Shown: positions 44,401 through 55,600, numbered from the stretch's first letter. The stretch: DNA of 64,000 nucleotides from Lactococcus paracarnosus (GCF_006770285.1 NZ_CP017195.1:1-64000); one strand, 5' to 3'. The notes: generated from the sequence alone by a model not told the origin. A program made the numbers and translations.

Positions 44401-45238
44401 CGTTATAGCGTTGCTTTATCTTGTTGGCTAATTCAGGGTAGTCAGTCATAAAGCCTGTTAGATGTTGGTTAAAGGCAAAATAGATATCACAATCGTCATT
44501 GATAGTCCAGGCACGTAGAGGCTTATGGATTTTTTTAAGCTTATCAGCATTTTTTTTCACCCAATTAATATGCGGATGTAAACTTGTGATGTAGTCAGCT
44601 TTTAATCCTTCAGCTATTTTCTTGTCAGATGTTGACATCAAGTAACAGAGATCGGCATTCGGCTCAAACTCAAACAAACGCTTGAGCGATTCCAGATTAA
44701 AGGAACAATAGATATGTGAAAATGGATAGGGTTTAGAGGTGAGTAAGTCGCTTGTGAGTTTCTCTATTTCAAAATAGGGGAAATTATCAGTCTTGATTTC
44801 GATATTTAGGGTACCAGTAAAGTTAAGGTCGCATAGTAAGTCCAACACCTCAGATAAGAGGGGAACTTTTTCAAACTTGTATTGGGTATCAAACCAAGCA
44901 CCAGCAGAATATTGTCGGATATCTTTGAACATCAAATCACGAATTAAGCCGGTGCCATTTGTTGTACGATCAATCGACTCATCATGTATGACAACGATCT
45001 GATTATCTTTTGTTAGATGGACATCAAGCTCGATACCGTCGCTACCAACCCTGACTGCTTCCGTAAAAGCAGCGAGTGTATTTTCTGGCCGGTTAGACTT
45101 GCTACCACGATGGGCAAAAATCTTGGTCTCAACAGGATCCTGATGTAAGAGGTGTGAAAGCTTAGCTGTCAATGCTTTACGTCGTGCTTTACGTCGATCA
45201 TGCCATCTATGATATCCTTTTTTAATTGCCGTAAACAT
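44390..45238 (-). CDS. Glycerophosphodiester phosphodiesterase
   Basis: Hydrolyses glycerophosphodiesters to glycerol 3-phosphate and an alcohol. The 282-residue protein has a basic N-terminus, then the GDPD barrel with IFAHRGSKSNRPENTLAAF (His-Arg catalytic), DGIELDVHLTKD and VVIHDESIDRTTNG. There is no membrane segment. A GTG at 45248-45250 would add four residues; ATG 45238 has a GTGAG-type site 7 bases upstream and is preferred. It overlaps the end of the HD-hydrolase gene and is co-transcribed with it and trpS. Confidence 0.9.
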   Translation of the reverse strand: MFTAIKKGYHRWHDRRKARRKALTAKLSHLLHQDPVETKIFAHRGSKSNRPENTLAAFTEAVRVGSDGIELDVHLTKDNQIVVIHDESIDRTTNGTGLIRDLMFKDIRQYSAGAWFDTQYKFEKVPLLSEVLDLLCDLNFTGTLNIEIKTDNFPYFEIEKLTSDLLTSKPYPFSHIYCSFNLESLKRLFEFEPNADLCYLMSTSDKKIAEGLKADYITSLHPHINWVKKNADKLKKIHKPLRAWTINDDCDIYFAFNQHLTGFMTDYPELANKIKQRYNEKK

Positions 45239-45863
45239 CGCGATACTCACTTTCTATTGCCTTTACAAAGTCATGCATGATCTGATCACGTGGGACTGCC
45301 AGCTGCTTGGCTTTAGCAGTATGTAGGGTGCTACTAATCTTGAATAACTTTTCATAAAAATGATTGATTGTCGTTGTGTTTGCAGCGTGATAGGCTGCTT
45401 TAGTCTTGTAACTTTGTGGGAGAATTTCCGGATCATAAAGCTCACGCTTTCGTGAAACCCCATACTGTATTGTACGTGCGATGCCAAATGCGCCGATGGC
45501 ATCTAGTCGGTCCGCATCTTGAACGATTTTGCCGTTTAGGGTGAGTGGTTTTGCAGTCCCCTCTAGTTGGCTAGAAAAGGATAGGTTGTCAATAATGTCA
45601 AAAACCATAGCTTGCTCTTGAAATGAGATACTTGTTAGGAAGGCTGCAACTTGTTGTTTTGCTGCAGGAACATCATCGACTAGTTTTTCATCGTAGGTAT
45701 CATGTAAGAGCGCGGCAGCTAGGACAATCTCTTGATCAGCCATCGGATAGTCAGATAAAATAGACTGGGCTAACTTGTAAACGCGAAAAACATGGTCAAA
45801 ACCATGTCCGTCTTGATTATGCGTGTGCCAATTTTTAGCAAAAGTAATCAGTTTATCTATCAT
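45222..45863 (-). CDS. HD-domain phosphohydrolase (YpgQ/YedJ-like)
   Basis: 213 residues with an HD metal-dependent phosphohydrolase core: [18 protein letters not shown] (HD pair) and [18 protein letters not shown]. Related proteins hydrolyse nucleotides; the substrate is not certain. It overlaps trpS by 4 bases and the GDPD gene by about 17 bases, so the three form one minus-strand operon. Confidence 0.88.
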   Translation of the reverse strand: MIDKLITFAKNWHTHNQDGHGFDHVFRVYKLAQSILSDYPMADQEIVLAAALLHDTYDEKLVDDVPAAKQQVAAFLTSISFQEQAMVFDIIDNLSFSSQLEGTAKPLTLNGKIVQDADRLDAIGAFGIARTIQYGVSRKRELYDPEILPQSYKTKAAYHAANTTTINHFYEKLFKISSTLHTAKAKQLAVPRDQIMHDFVKAIESEYRDVYGN

Positions 45864-46882
45864 TTAAAATAATTAATTCCCATTACGGTTTTAACTTCAT
45901 CCAAGGTCTGTGCAGCCACAGCTTGTGCTTTTTGCGAACCAGTTTTAAGCATATCATATACTTGCCCCATATCTTTGGCAAATTCAAGACGACGTGCCCG
46001 AATCGGTGCAAATTCTCTGTCTAAGACCTCGAGTAAATACCGTTTTGTCTTAACATCTCCAAGTCCACCGGCTTGATAGTGGGCTTTCATATCAGCGATG
46101 GTTGCAGCATCTTCTGCTGTACCAAATACATCCAGATAATGAAAGACCATATTGCCTTCGATTTTACCTGGATCTTCAACACGAATATGATCTGGATCTG
46201 TATACATGCTCATGACTTTTTTCTGAACAGTATCTGCATCATCTGAGATGTAAATACCGTTGTTAAGTGATTTAGACATCTTAGCATTACCATCGAGACC
46301 AGCTAGTCTACCAGCACTCTCGTTTTTGGGATAATAGCCTTCTGGTTCAACGAGGATATCTGTTTGGTAAGCATGGTTGAAGCTACGAACAATGTCACGT
46401 GTCTGTTCAATCATCGGTTTTTGATCATTACCTACAGGGACGAGGTTTGCTTTAAAGGCTGTAATATCAGCTGCTTGTGCAACTGGATAGACTAGGAAGC
46501 CAGCAGGGATAGACTCACCAAAGCCTTTTTGTGAAATCTCAGTTTTGACTGTAGGGTTACGTTCTAGACGAGCCAAGGACACCAAGTTCATATAGTACAT
46601 CGATAGTTCGGCTAATTCGGGAATTTGTGATTGGATAAAAATCGTAGATTTGTTTGGATCTAAGCCAACAGCCAAGTAGTCTAATGCCACTTCGCTGACT
46701 GATTGAATGATCGTTTGTGGATCTTTAGCATGGTCAGTTAAGGCTTGTTGGTCTGCTAAAAAAACAAACAAGTTATGCTTGCCTTCATTTTGTAGCAAGA
46801 CGCGGTTTTTTAATGAGCCGACATAGTGGCCGATATGTAGTTTTCCGGTGGGGCGATCACCTGTTAGAATAGTTGGTTTCAT
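45860..46882 (-). CDS. trpS: Tryptophanyl-tRNA synthetase
   Basis: Class I synthetase of 340 residues. HIGH motif seen as [10 protein letters not shown] (about 14-23), and the KMSKS loop as [10 protein letters not shown]. The start at 46880-46882 is chosen because GGAGA lies 6 bases upstream and the N-terminus [18 protein letters not shown] fits the family; the frame from 46930 adds 16 unlikely residues. No T-box leader is present in the 200-base upstream gap. Confidence 0.95.
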   Translation of the reverse strand: MKPTILTGDRPTGKLHIGHYVGSLKNRVLLQNEGKHNLFVFLADQQALTDHAKDPQTIIQSVSEVALDYLAVGLDPNKSTIFIQSQIPELAELSMYYMNLVSLARLERNPTVKTEISQKGFGESIPAGFLVYPVAQAADITAFKANLVPVGNDQKPMIEQTRDIVRSFNHAYQTDILVEPEGYYPKNESAGRLAGLDGNAKMSKSLNNGIYISDDADTVQKKVMSMYTDPDHIRVEDPGKIEGNMVFHYLDVFGTAEDAATIADMKAHYQAGGLGDVKTKRYLLEVLDREFAPIRARRLEFAKDMGQVYDMLKTGSQKAQAVAAQTLDEVKTVMGINYFK

Positions 46883-47084
46883 GAATATCTCCGTTAAATT
46901 GTAGTTAAGCACATTATAACATGTTCTCATTCAAAAATCGGCTATAAATTATTTATATCCTACCTGACGACTATGAAAATGAGCCCTCAATTCCCCCGTA
47001 ATAGGCGCAGGCAGGTCTTTTTATTTCCTCATAAAAATGATAGAATGGAAATAGCACGTAAATTGAAGATAATAGAGGAAAAAA

Positions 47085-48707
47085 ATGTTACAAGTAAGTG
47101 ATATTAGTTTACAGTTTTCAGACCGTAAACTGTTTGATGAAGTCAATATTAAATTTTTATCAGGGAACTGTTATGGCCTAATCGGGGCAAACGGTGCTGG
47201 TAAATCAACCTTTTTAAAAATTTTAGCAGGTGATATCGAAGCAAGTACTGGCCACATATCTATGGGGACAGATGAACGGTTATCTGTTCTACGTCAAAAT
47301 CATTTTGACTATGAAGATCAGACACCACTTGAAGTGGTCATGTCAGGTAATGAAACGTTAGCCAAAATTGCAAAAGAAAAAGATGCCATTTACATGAATC
47401 CAGACTCAACAGATGATGATTTTATGCATGCGGCTGAATTAGAGGCACACTTTGGAGAACTGGGTGGGTATGAAGCGGATTCGGAAGCTGCGTCATTACT
47501 TCAAAATCTAGGCATCACAGTAGAACAACAAAGTAATCTCATGGCAAATTTAACTGCAGGCGAGCACGTTAAAGTACTATTAGCCAAGGCATTATTTGGG
47601 AAACCAGATGTCCTTTTACTAGATGAACCGACGAATGGTTTAGATATTCAAGCCATCAATTGGTTGGAAGAATTCCTAATTAACTTTGAAAATACAGTAA
47701 TCGTCGTATCCCATGACCGTCACTTCCTAAACAAAGTCTGTACACACATGGCTGACTTGGATTTTGGTAAGATCAAACTCTTTGTCGGTAACTATGATTT
47801 CTGGAAAGAGTCATCAGAACTTGCTTTAAGACTCCAAGGTGATGCTAACCGTAAATCAGAAGAGAAAATCAAAGAGTTACAAGACTTTATTGCGCGTTTC
47901 TCTGCCAATGCCTCTAAATCGAAACAAGCAACGTCTCGTAAGAAGATGCTTGACAAGATTGAACTCGATGAGATCGTGCCATCATCACGTAAATATCCGT
48001 TTATTAACTTTAAACCGGACCGTGAAATTGGCAATGACTTACTAAAAGTTGATAACCTATCTGTTAAGATTGATGGTGAAGTGATTTTAGATAAGATTAG
48101 CTTTAGTCTTAATCCAGGCGATAAAACAGCCTTCATCGGACAAAACGATATTCAAACGACTTCTCTTATTCGTGCCCTCATGGGAGATATTGAGTATACA
48201 GGTGAAGTGAAGTGGGGCGTGACGACGACGCAAGCTTATCTACCAAAAGATAATACACGTGATTTTGCTAGTGGAGAATCTATTTTAGATTGGTTACGTC
48301 AGTTTGCTAGTAAAGAAGAAGATGACAACACCTTCCTTCGTGGGTTCTTAGGTCGTATGCTCTTCTCAGGTGAGGAAGTTAACAAGTCTGTTAGCGTCCT
48401 ATCTGGTGGTGAAAAAGTCCGTGTCATGTTAAGTAAACTGATGCTTTTGAAGTCAAATGTTTTGGTACTAGATGATCCGACTAATCACTTGGATTTGGAG
48501 TCAATTTCATCTATCAATGAAGGCTTGACAAACTATAAAGGTAGTCTGCTTTTCGCCAGTCATGACCATGAATTCATCCAAACGATTGCTAACCACATCG
48601 TTGTCTTGTCTAAAAATGGTGTCATCGACCGAATCGACGAAACCTATGATGCCTTTCTTGATAACGCTGAAGTTCAAGCAAAAGTTAAGGCACTTTGGGC
48701 AGATTAA
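47085..48707 (+). CDS. ABC-F family ATPase (YbiT-like)
   Basis: Soluble translation-associated ABC-F protein of 540 residues with two ATPase domains. NBD1 is canonical: Walker A LIGANGAGKST (about 33-43), signature NLTAGEHVKV, Walker B LLLDEPTNGLD. NBD2 has signature LSGGEKVRVM and Walker B LVLDDPTNHLD, but its Walker A reads IGQNDIQTTSL, lacking the GK pair, so NBD2 probably binds ATP poorly. The overall pattern (QFSDRKLF, YGLIGANGAGK, HFGELGGYEADSEA) is that of YbiT/YkpA. AGAGGA precedes the ATG. Confidence 0.9.
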   Translation: MLQVSDISLQFSDRKLFDEVNIKFLSGNCYGLIGANGAGKSTFLKILAGDIEASTGHISMGTDERLSVLRQNHFDYEDQTPLEVVMSGNETLAKIAKEKDAIYMNPDSTDDDFMHAAELEAHFGELGGYEADSEAASLLQNLGITVEQQSNLMANLTAGEHVKVLLAKALFGKPDVLLLDEPTNGLDIQAINWLEEFLINFENTVIVVSHDRHFLNKVCTHMADLDFGKIKLFVGNYDFWKESSELALRLQGDANRKSEEKIKELQDFIARFSANASKSKQATSRKKMLDKIELDEIVPSSRKYPFINFKPDREIGNDLLKVDNLSVKIDGEVILDKISFSLNPGDKTAFIGQNDIQTTSLIRALMGDIEYTGEVKWGVTTTQAYLPKDNTRDFASGESILDWLRQFASKEEDDNTFLRGFLGRMLFSGEEVNKSVSVLSGGEKVRVMLSKLMLLKSNVLVLDDPTNHLDLESISSINEGLTNYKGSLLFASHDHEFIQTIANHIVVLSKNGVIDRIDETYDAFLDNAEVQAKVKALWAD

Positions 48708-48740
48708 GTTACGCCTCTCTCTAGCATGAGAGTGAACGAG

Positions 48741-48768
48741 AAAAGTCGTTGTCAAACGGCTTTTTTTG
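48741..48768 (+). terminator. Terminator after the ABC-F gene
   Basis: AAAAGTCGTT (48741-48750)/AACGGCTTTT (48755-48764) with one wobble pair and a T-run. Confidence 0.8.
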
Positions 48769-48815
48769 CTGTAATCAATGCCGTTTTATGAGCATACTTT
48801 TGCTATAATAGGCTT

Positions 48816-49616
48816 ATGACGATTAAATTGATTGCAACAGATATGGATGGGACCTTTCTTGATGGTAAAGGTGCCTATGATAAGAAACGCTTTGATAGGC
48901 TTTTAAGTAAATTAGCAGAACAAGAGATACGGTTTGTCGCGGCTTCTGGCCGTCAGCTTTTAGCCTTAGAAGCGATGTTTTCGGCATTTACAGACCGCAT
49001 CATTTTTGTCGCTGAAAATGGTGGGATTGTCAAATACCAAGATCAAATCTTATTTGAAGAAAAAATGCCCTTTGACCAGGTATTGGAAATCGCTGAGTTT
49101 GTCAGACGGTCTGACTTTATCGAGGGAGATTCCGTTTTATTAAGTGGGGCTAAAGGCTCATACATCCTTGAAACGGCTGATGCGCATGCCAGGCAAAAGG
49201 CAGCTATGTATTATGAGAATATCCAGATTGTATCTGATTTTTCAACTGTAGTGGATGACATTCTCAAACTGACGGTTAGCTTCAAGCCTGAAACTGTTCT
49301 TGAGGGGGAAGCCTGGCTTAATGCCCAATTAATGGGGGCTCGTGCGGTGACGACAGGTCTAGCATCGATTGATATTATTCCTTCAGGTATCAGTAAAGAA
49401 ACTGGCTTATCACATCTAGCTGAGAAATTTAATATCCAACCATCTGAAATTCTTGCCTTTGGTGATAACCTCAATGATTTAGAGATGCTAACCTATGCGG
49501 GGACTTCTTTTGCCATGCTTAATGCGCGTGACGAAGTGAAAGCTGTGGCTGATGATGTGATTGGACATCATGCTGACGCAGCGGTCATGACTTATTTGGA
49601 AAATCTAGTCAAGTAG
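48816..49616 (+). CDS. Cof-type HAD-superfamily sugar phosphatase
   Basis: 266 residues of the Cof/YidA HAD-IIB group: motif I ATDMDGTFLD, motif II AASGRQ, the capping domain in the middle and motif IV FGDNLNDLEML. Dephosphorylates sugar phosphates or FMN-type substrates; the real substrate is unknown. It is a single gene ended by a strong terminator. Confidence 0.92.
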   Translation: MTIKLIATDMDGTFLDGKGAYDKKRFDRLLSKLAEQEIRFVAASGRQLLALEAMFSAFTDRIIFVAENGGIVKYQDQILFEEKMPFDQVLEIAEFVRRSDFIEGDSVLLSGAKGSYILETADAHARQKAAMYYENIQIVSDFSTVVDDILKLTVSFKPETVLEGEAWLNAQLMGARAVTTGLASIDIIPSGISKETGLSHLAEKFNIQPSEILAFGDNLNDLEMLTYAGTSFAMLNARDEVKAVADDVIGHHADAAVMTYLENLVK

Positions 49617-49636
49617 GCTAATACAGAATCAAAAAC

Positions 49637-49673
49637 AAAAAAAGCACAAATGTCACATCATTTGTGCTTTTTT
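49637..49673 (+). terminator. Terminator after the Cof phosphatase gene
   Basis: AAAAAAAGCACAAATG (49637-49652)/CATTTGTGCTTTTTT (49659-49673). Confidence 0.92.
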
Positions 49674-50016
49674 GTTGTGCAAATTACTATTTGGCTATCA
49701 TGACACTAGTTTATTAATAGTACATCCGATAGTTGATTTAAATAACACGACAAGTTAAAAAACAGTCGTGTTTTTATCGTACCATAGTCAATTTTAAACA
49801 AAAATATTGAAAAAAAATTATCTAGTCAAGCTGTAAAATTAGGAATACTTATATAGTAGACTACTTATTGTAAAAAAATTAATAATTTTTAATATTCTAT
49901 AAAAAGGATAATTTTTTGATATTCTCATTGTTTTTAATTAAAAATAGTGTATAATATTACTTATGTGATTGAATTTTAAAATAAACAATATAATTAAAAA
50001 TGACAAGGAGGTTCAT
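49674..50016 (+). promoter_or_regulatory. AT-rich upstream region and promoter of the surface-structure locus
   Basis: 340 bases without a gene. A promoter TTGTTT (49928-49933), 16-base spacer, TATAAT (49950-49955) lies 60 bases before the coiled-coil gene; its ribosome site is a strong AAGGAGG at 50004-50010. A/T runs dominate the rest. Confidence 0.55.
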
Positions 50017-51068
50017 ATGGCTGTTTTCAAACGTGAAAAATTGATTGATATTTCAAAACGTAGCGAAGGTGGTGCTTTAGTTAAACGACTAGAATCGGAA
50101 ATTAAAGAGCTTGATAGAGAGGTATCTGTGCTAGAGTCTGAGTTGGGAAGACAAGTACGAGAAAACGAACAGCTTAAGCAAGAACTGAAACATTCAGATA
50201 AGGGGCCGTCAAGTAATCATAACCACGATGCGGCATTAGCAGAAAGTAATCATGAGATAGAGAAGTTATCTTCTCTAATTGATCAATATGAATTACAAAT
50301 TAAGTATCTACAAGAAAAAGAAATAGCGGGTTTGGAGACTGTCAATTTATCATCAACTAGTCCAGCAGATCACACATCAGATGCCCTATTTGAAGAAAAT
50401 CAACAGTTAAAGCGTGAGATTGATCTCATTTTAACGCAAACTGTAGATGAACAAGATAAGCTTATTGCTAAGTTGCAAACTGAACTGGCAAAAGTAAATG
50501 ATAAGGGGGTTAGTGATCAAGGACAACTTATTGAAGCATTAAGTCAGCAGATTGATTTACAAGAAAAAGAGTTAATTCAGGCCCAAGAAAGGGAAGTTGC
50601 CTTTAAGAGGGATAATCAAGACGTAGAAGCAAGTAATGTTGAAGCACTTCAGGTATTAGTGGAAGAGTTACAAGGAGAGCTTAGTGAGCTAGCACAAACG
50701 CTAGTCGTAAAAGAGTCGGCTTTGGCTGATGCCAAAGCTCACATAGCAACACTAAATTCACAGTTATCTGATGAAAGACAAGCACATACACTAGAAGTAT
50801 CAAGCATGGCCGCAAGCCTTGAAACACAGGTGAGCAAACTCTAGCAGCGTGTCAAGATGAGATAGCTCAGATGACACAGACAATAGCTGACTTGAGCAAG
50901 GCATCTGAAGTACTTGAAGAGGCAAATATAGAAATTGATCGTAAACGAGAACAGCTGAAGCAAGAGGAACAGGCTCTTAAAGTTCAGTTAAAACGGGAAG
51001 CTTCGGACTTGTTGTCAGAAATAGAAGGTTTTAAGGATAAATTTATCGGAACGATTGATTTTGACTAA
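50017..51068 (+). pseudogene. Long coiled-coil protein gene, interrupted by a -1 frameshift
   Basis: Two adjacent frames belong together: 50017-50844 (275 residues) ends at a TAG, and the -1 frame reads on from just before that stop as ETLAACQDEIAQMTQT into the ORF at 50871-51068. The joined product would be about 350 residues, starting MAVFKREKLIDISKRSEGG and otherwise almost all heptad-like coiled coil rich in Glu, Gln and Leu. No membrane segment. No slippery heptamer is seen at the junction, so this looks like an indel (or an assembly error). Family not recognised. It precedes the pseudopilin gene, and may be a cytoplasmic partner of that structure. Confidence 0.65.
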
Positions 51069-51152
51069 TTTGTTTGGTTGCGTTAACGGTTTTATAGTAT
51101 AAACCCAGCAGATGTGTACAGCTAATAGATAAAATAGAAAAAGGGGGACATC

Positions 51153-51914
51153 ATGCGAAAAAAAATGCCGATATTGTCTCTCATAGGTGATGAGGATGGG
51201 ATGTCTCTAGCTGAGTTACTAGGTGCTATGGTCATCTTGAGTATCGTATTACCTTTACTTATTGGATTTATCGTGGCCAATGCAAAAATGATCGAACAAA
51301 ATACAATCCTAACCGAAGCAATCTCAGTTCGAGAAGAGATTAGGGAATGGATGGGATACAGAGCACAGTCACAGGATATAGCCGATTTAAATGCATATGT
51401 ATTAGCAAATACTGGACATCAACCTAGTCCTATTAGTCTAACCGACCCAGCAGGAATAGTACGAGCGAGTCATCTGATATTAGATGAAAGCGGGATAGAA
51501 AAGGATGTTTTGGGGGAGCCTAAATTTGACGAGAAAGTGCCTAGTAATCGACTAATCGACGATGATGGCAATCCGATTACCGGGCCCGTGACTCGAAATC
51601 GGTCACAGCAAGTGAGCTATAAGATGCCTGGTGGTTTCCCTTTGCCGAAGCTTAATATATCAGCTGACAGTAAGCGATATGTTGGCATGTATGTTGGTCC
51701 AGATGCAACACAACAAAAAGTAGCTTATGCTGTGCTGGTTGAAGCAGCACCAAAACAAATGACGACGGAGACAGGCGCTATTGCTGAAAATAATGATGCG
51801 GGTATTTTAGTGACCTTACGGATATATAACAGTGAAAGTGGTAGATATAAAAAAAGTCAAGGTACAGTTTACACCAAAATTAATCATCATGTCACTGGTT
51901 ACATTATTCCTTAG
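51153..51914 (+). CDS. Type IV pilin-like protein (pseudopilin)
   Basis: 253 residues. The N-terminus has a class III leader: a basic stretch, then DEDG followed by MSLAELLGAMVILSIVLP, i.e. prepilin-peptidase cleavage after Gly with Glu at +5 and a 20-residue hydrophobic helix. The rest is an extracellular domain rich in Asp, Gly and Pro, without Cys. The large size is unlike ComG minor pilins of competence. AAGGGGG precedes the ATG. It overlaps the PilO-like gene by 83 bases. No prepilin peptidase is in the window. Confidence 0.8.
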   Translation: MRKKMPILSLIGDEDGMSLAELLGAMVILSIVLPLLIGFIVANAKMIEQNTILTEAISVREEIREWMGYRAQSQDIADLNAYVLANTGHQPSPISLTDPAGIVRASHLILDESGIEKDVLGEPKFDEKVPSNRLIDDDGNPITGPVTRNRSQQVSYKMPGGFPLPKLNISADSKRYVGMYVGPDATQQKVAYAVLVEAAPKQMTTETGAIAENNDAGILVTLRIYNSESGRYKKSQGTVYTKINHHVTGYIIP

Positions 51915-52452
51915 TCTGGTGATACTGATCGGGATTTGGTTTGCCTTAAATGGGAATATGTTGACTACAAAGCGGAAATTAGATACAGAGTTAAAAGGAT
52001 TGAACACCAGTGTTTCCAGTCTAAAAATGGAAAATCAACAACTGACGAAACAAAAGAAGCTCGTTGAGAGTGAAGTGGTGACAAATGCACCAAAAATTCC
52101 CAATGGCCTTCAAATAGGTGAGTTTTTGACAGACCTTGAGACATTTATAAAAGAGACTAATATGGTCATCAATGCGACAGACTATAAACCGATGCTAGTA
52201 TACCCTGCTAATAAGGATAATGCTGGCTCAGCACCAAGCTCGCTCTATAGGATGGAATCCAAGTTTGAAGTTAGTGGGGCAACAGCAGATAACTGTCAAG
52301 AATTGATTGATAGGTTGGAGAATCAAACACGCTATACAAATGTTACCGAGTTAACCTACAGTGCTTCTCCTAAAGAGTCTGAGTATACAGTAACGATTAC
52401 TTTCTCAACATTTTTCTTATCAGAATACGATACCCATAAGCAAGTTTCTTAA
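51832..52452 (+). CDS. PilO-like pilus assembly protein
   Basis: 206 residues with the PilO plan: short basic cytoplasmic N-terminus (VVDIKKVKVQF), one membrane helix (about 19-40), a periplasm-facing-type coiled coil (LDTELKGLNTSVSSLKMENQ) and a C-terminal ferredoxin-like alpha/beta domain with the YRMESKFEVSGATADNCQEL and FSTFFLSEY segments. Translation would begin at GTG 51832 inside the pseudopilin gene; an ATG at 51889 would cut the membrane helix. PilO normally aligns the type IV pilus motor with the outer parts; here no PilM, PilN, PilB or PilC gene is present nearby. Confidence 0.7.
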   Translation: MKVVDIKKVKVQFTPKLIIMSLVTLFLSLVILIGIWFALNGNMLTTKRKLDTELKGLNTSVSSLKMENQQLTKQKKLVESEVVTNAPKIPNGLQIGEFLTDLETFIKETNMVINATDYKPMLVYPANKDNAGSAPSSLYRMESKFEVSGATADNCQELIDRLENQTRYTNVTELTYSASPKESEYTVTITFSTFFLSEYDTHKQVS

Positions 52453-52519
52453 ACATCTAAACACGTTTTTGATTAAGGTGAGAGAATCGTGACAGATGAG
52501 TTGTAGTATTAACAGAATT

Positions 52520-52577
52520 ATCTAGTAGGCTTACAAAATCATAATAGCAGAAATCACAATCTCGCAACCTACTAGAT
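52520..52577. repeat. Inverted repeat upstream of the giant surface-protein gene
   Basis: ATCTAGTAGG (52520-52529) and CCTACTAGAT (52568-52577), perfect 10-base arms with a 38-base loop, in the 165-base gap before the next gene. Could be an operator or long-loop mRNA hairpin. Confidence 0.5.
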
Positions 52578-52617
52578 TAATTGTCGTGATGATAGAAAAA
52601 ATAGATTAGGATGAAAA

Positions 52618-55600
52618 ATGATATCTAAAAAAAGCTTAATGCAAATACTTGGTGGGTTACTAGTCGTAGCCTGTTTGAGTATTTTTTTATTACCCAAACT
52701 TTACTATGCTGTCATCGATAGCGGTAAAAATCGCTATACACTGTCTGCACCTGAACTAGACTTTGAGAAAATGGGGATGGAAGGTGTTATGCTGACAGTA
52801 GCCGTTGATCATCCCCAAAAAGAAACGATTGTGATCACCTCGAATGGTTCTGATAAACGAAACTGGCTGGGTGGCGATAATATCGAACAGTTTTTTAGCA
52901 GTGAACATCCTGAGTTGTCGGAACAAGTTGAGCTATTAGAAAATGGGATTAAGTTAAAACTGAAAGCAAGTGCTCGAAAAGTGACATTAAAAATTCCAGT
53001 TGCAATCACAGAATCAACGACAGCCAACTTTGCTGTCAGGCGTGGTAAACGGTCCATCGCAAGAGAAAAAATGACATTTATCCAGACGGATGGACCGGTT
53101 ATGAAAGAAGGACAAGTGTCCTCTGAATCAAAAATCCCATTTAGCCCGACAACTAATGCTGATAGGCCTGATAAATTAAGTGGCCTTACTTTTGGGAAAA
53201 CGTCCCCTGTTTTTGCGCGTGGTTCTTTTAGTCGAGAGAGGGCACCAGAGATAACGACCATGGCCTATCCTTCTGGTAGTGGGGCATTTACGGCGACAGC
53301 TAGTGTTGCTAACTATAAGGAATTGCTAGCAGCAGTTGCCAATACCGCGATTTCTCGAATCGAATTTAAGAATGATATCATAGCAGATATGGGGCAGCCG
53401 AATATCCTTAGTCGCGATTTAGTAATTGATGGCAAAGGCTTTCTATTTTCAGTGACATCTTTGAAAAACAAAGATGTATTTAGATTGGGGAACGTCAGAT
53501 CAGCTAATCAAGTGCAATTTATGCTAGCTAACATGCGAGTTGACTATAGTGATGCCAACCGTGGAAAAACCTTGATAGGTGTAACAAATGGGGCGACTGA
53601 TATCTGGCAAGTGACATTAGAGGATATTCAATCTGAAGGATTGAGCACAAATCATGGCAGACTAGTCTATAACAATTCAGGGTTGACCATCCTTACTGGA
53701 AACATTAATTGGCAGTCAGCGACATCAAATGAAGTGAGTGATGATGACGCCAAAGGGGGCGTGATTAATAGTGCAAATATCAAGATTGTCAAAACAGATG
53801 ACGGGCGAGAACCCATCATTAATATGACAGCGAATCGTACACTTTTACGTACCTATAAAGTTAATCAGAATGATTCAACAAGCCTTGTCGTAGAGGGAGG
53901 GATAGTCAATTTACATAGTGTTAATGCACAAGCAATATTTATGAATATTCAAACCTCAAGAGCAGCAGCTATCTTTCACGTTAAAGGTCAGAATACTCGA
54001 CTGAATGCCACGGCTTCAGGTGGGAGCAGTAAAGCGCTAGCTGGTGCTGTTTATATCATCGGCAGCAATATAACAGGTAAATCGTATACGAGAATAGAGG
54101 ATGGTGCACAAGTCTTTATTCACTCAATGGATAATATTAAAAATGGCGTATCAGGTGCTGCCTTTATCAATGAAGTTAGTAAAGGCGGTGTCTTTTATTT
54201 AACAGGTAAAGGTACTAAAATGACCTGTATGGCTGATACGGCATCAAATCCGATAAATGCAAGTTTTCGTTTCAGACTTGTTGGGAAACAAACCTTTCGT
54301 ATGTCTGACAAAGCAGAATTAAAAATTGTCAGAAATTCTGGGAGAACGTCAGGACTTCGTTTTTTTGGAAGTGATAATGCATTTTATATATCAGGAGGAG
54401 CTAAAGTACTGATTGATAATTTAGGAAAAGGTGATAATCGACCATCTAATGGTGGTGACGGTAATGGACGACAAGGTATTCAGTATCCTGGTGATGGCGA
54501 TGGCACGTCAATTTTCGATCTCAGAGGAAAAGGTTCTGATATTGCTGTCAATGCGAGATATGGTCCAGCTTTAGAAGGGTCATCTGGCGCTTTCAAATTT
54601 TTTGCAGGGAATCAAGCATCGATCTCTTTTATCGGAAGAACTGCTAGTGAAAGAGCTGGTGGGCTTATGTTGCCGAACAACTCTCTTAGTATCACATTAG
54701 ATACACCCTATTTCTATGAATTTAGAAATAATCGGGCATCTGGAGGATCATGGCTAAGTGGCGGGAATAGCCGTAGTGTGTTTACAGCGAAGAATACAGA
54801 ATTAGAAGTATGGAAAAAAGGCGTAAATGTTAACCTGGATGGTCCGTCGTCTAATAGTTGGACACGTATGGATTACAAGCTTGAGAGAGCGGGGTTATCA
54901 AAAATTACTAGCACCTCTAATCCTAGCTTCAATAGTAGCACATATGGTAAAGCCTCGGATTATGCAAAAGTCTCTGGTGGGTCGTTGGAAGCAGAAATAG
55001 ACAGTATCAGACAACCGACCAATGCGGATAAGCGTATTTTTGGTCGTGCTGTTGTACCCGCTACTTATGATGGTATCAATGGTACAGGTGAAAAACGTGC
55101 TGCTTATACAAATGAAGTCTGGGTGACCCTTAAACTTTACCGACTTAAGTTTAAGCCAGGCGTGACAAGTGTTCAACGTGATCCGATTACCTCAATAGTT
55201 GATTTTGCGAAAACATATGATGTCGTCACCTATGAAAAAGAAGTCCCAACTATCGGTCATAAAAACACAACAACTGGTGCAGATGGCAAACGAGATGGTG
55301 TGCAGCAATTTGGCGAACCCCAAACTTATGGTGTTTTTGAATGGGATTTAAGTAAAGACTCTCAAATTAAAGAAGATTCATTTCTTTGGGCAGGTGAATA
55401 TGTTGAAGTGATTAATGTTAGAAGGGGGGGAAAGGCACCGAATAAAGATTACGATATTGTCTCTTCTCAAGAAAAATTTGTGAACAAGGGACGTTATGTT
55501 TTTAATGTTCGGCCAGTTGAGGTCACGACGGATAGTTTGATAGAAGGACATATTGATCCAACACTTGATTTGGCGAGCTCTAAATCAAGTATCAGTGATG

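Noticed and set aside
50820..50875. Programmed -1 frameshifting in the coiled-coil gene
   Set aside because: No X XXY YYZ heptamer or downstream pseudoknot is visible; a simple indel is more likely.
52809..53261. 150-codon minus-strand frame inside the giant surface-protein gene
   Set aside because: Entirely antisense to a long gene with good coding character; composition reflects the other strand.
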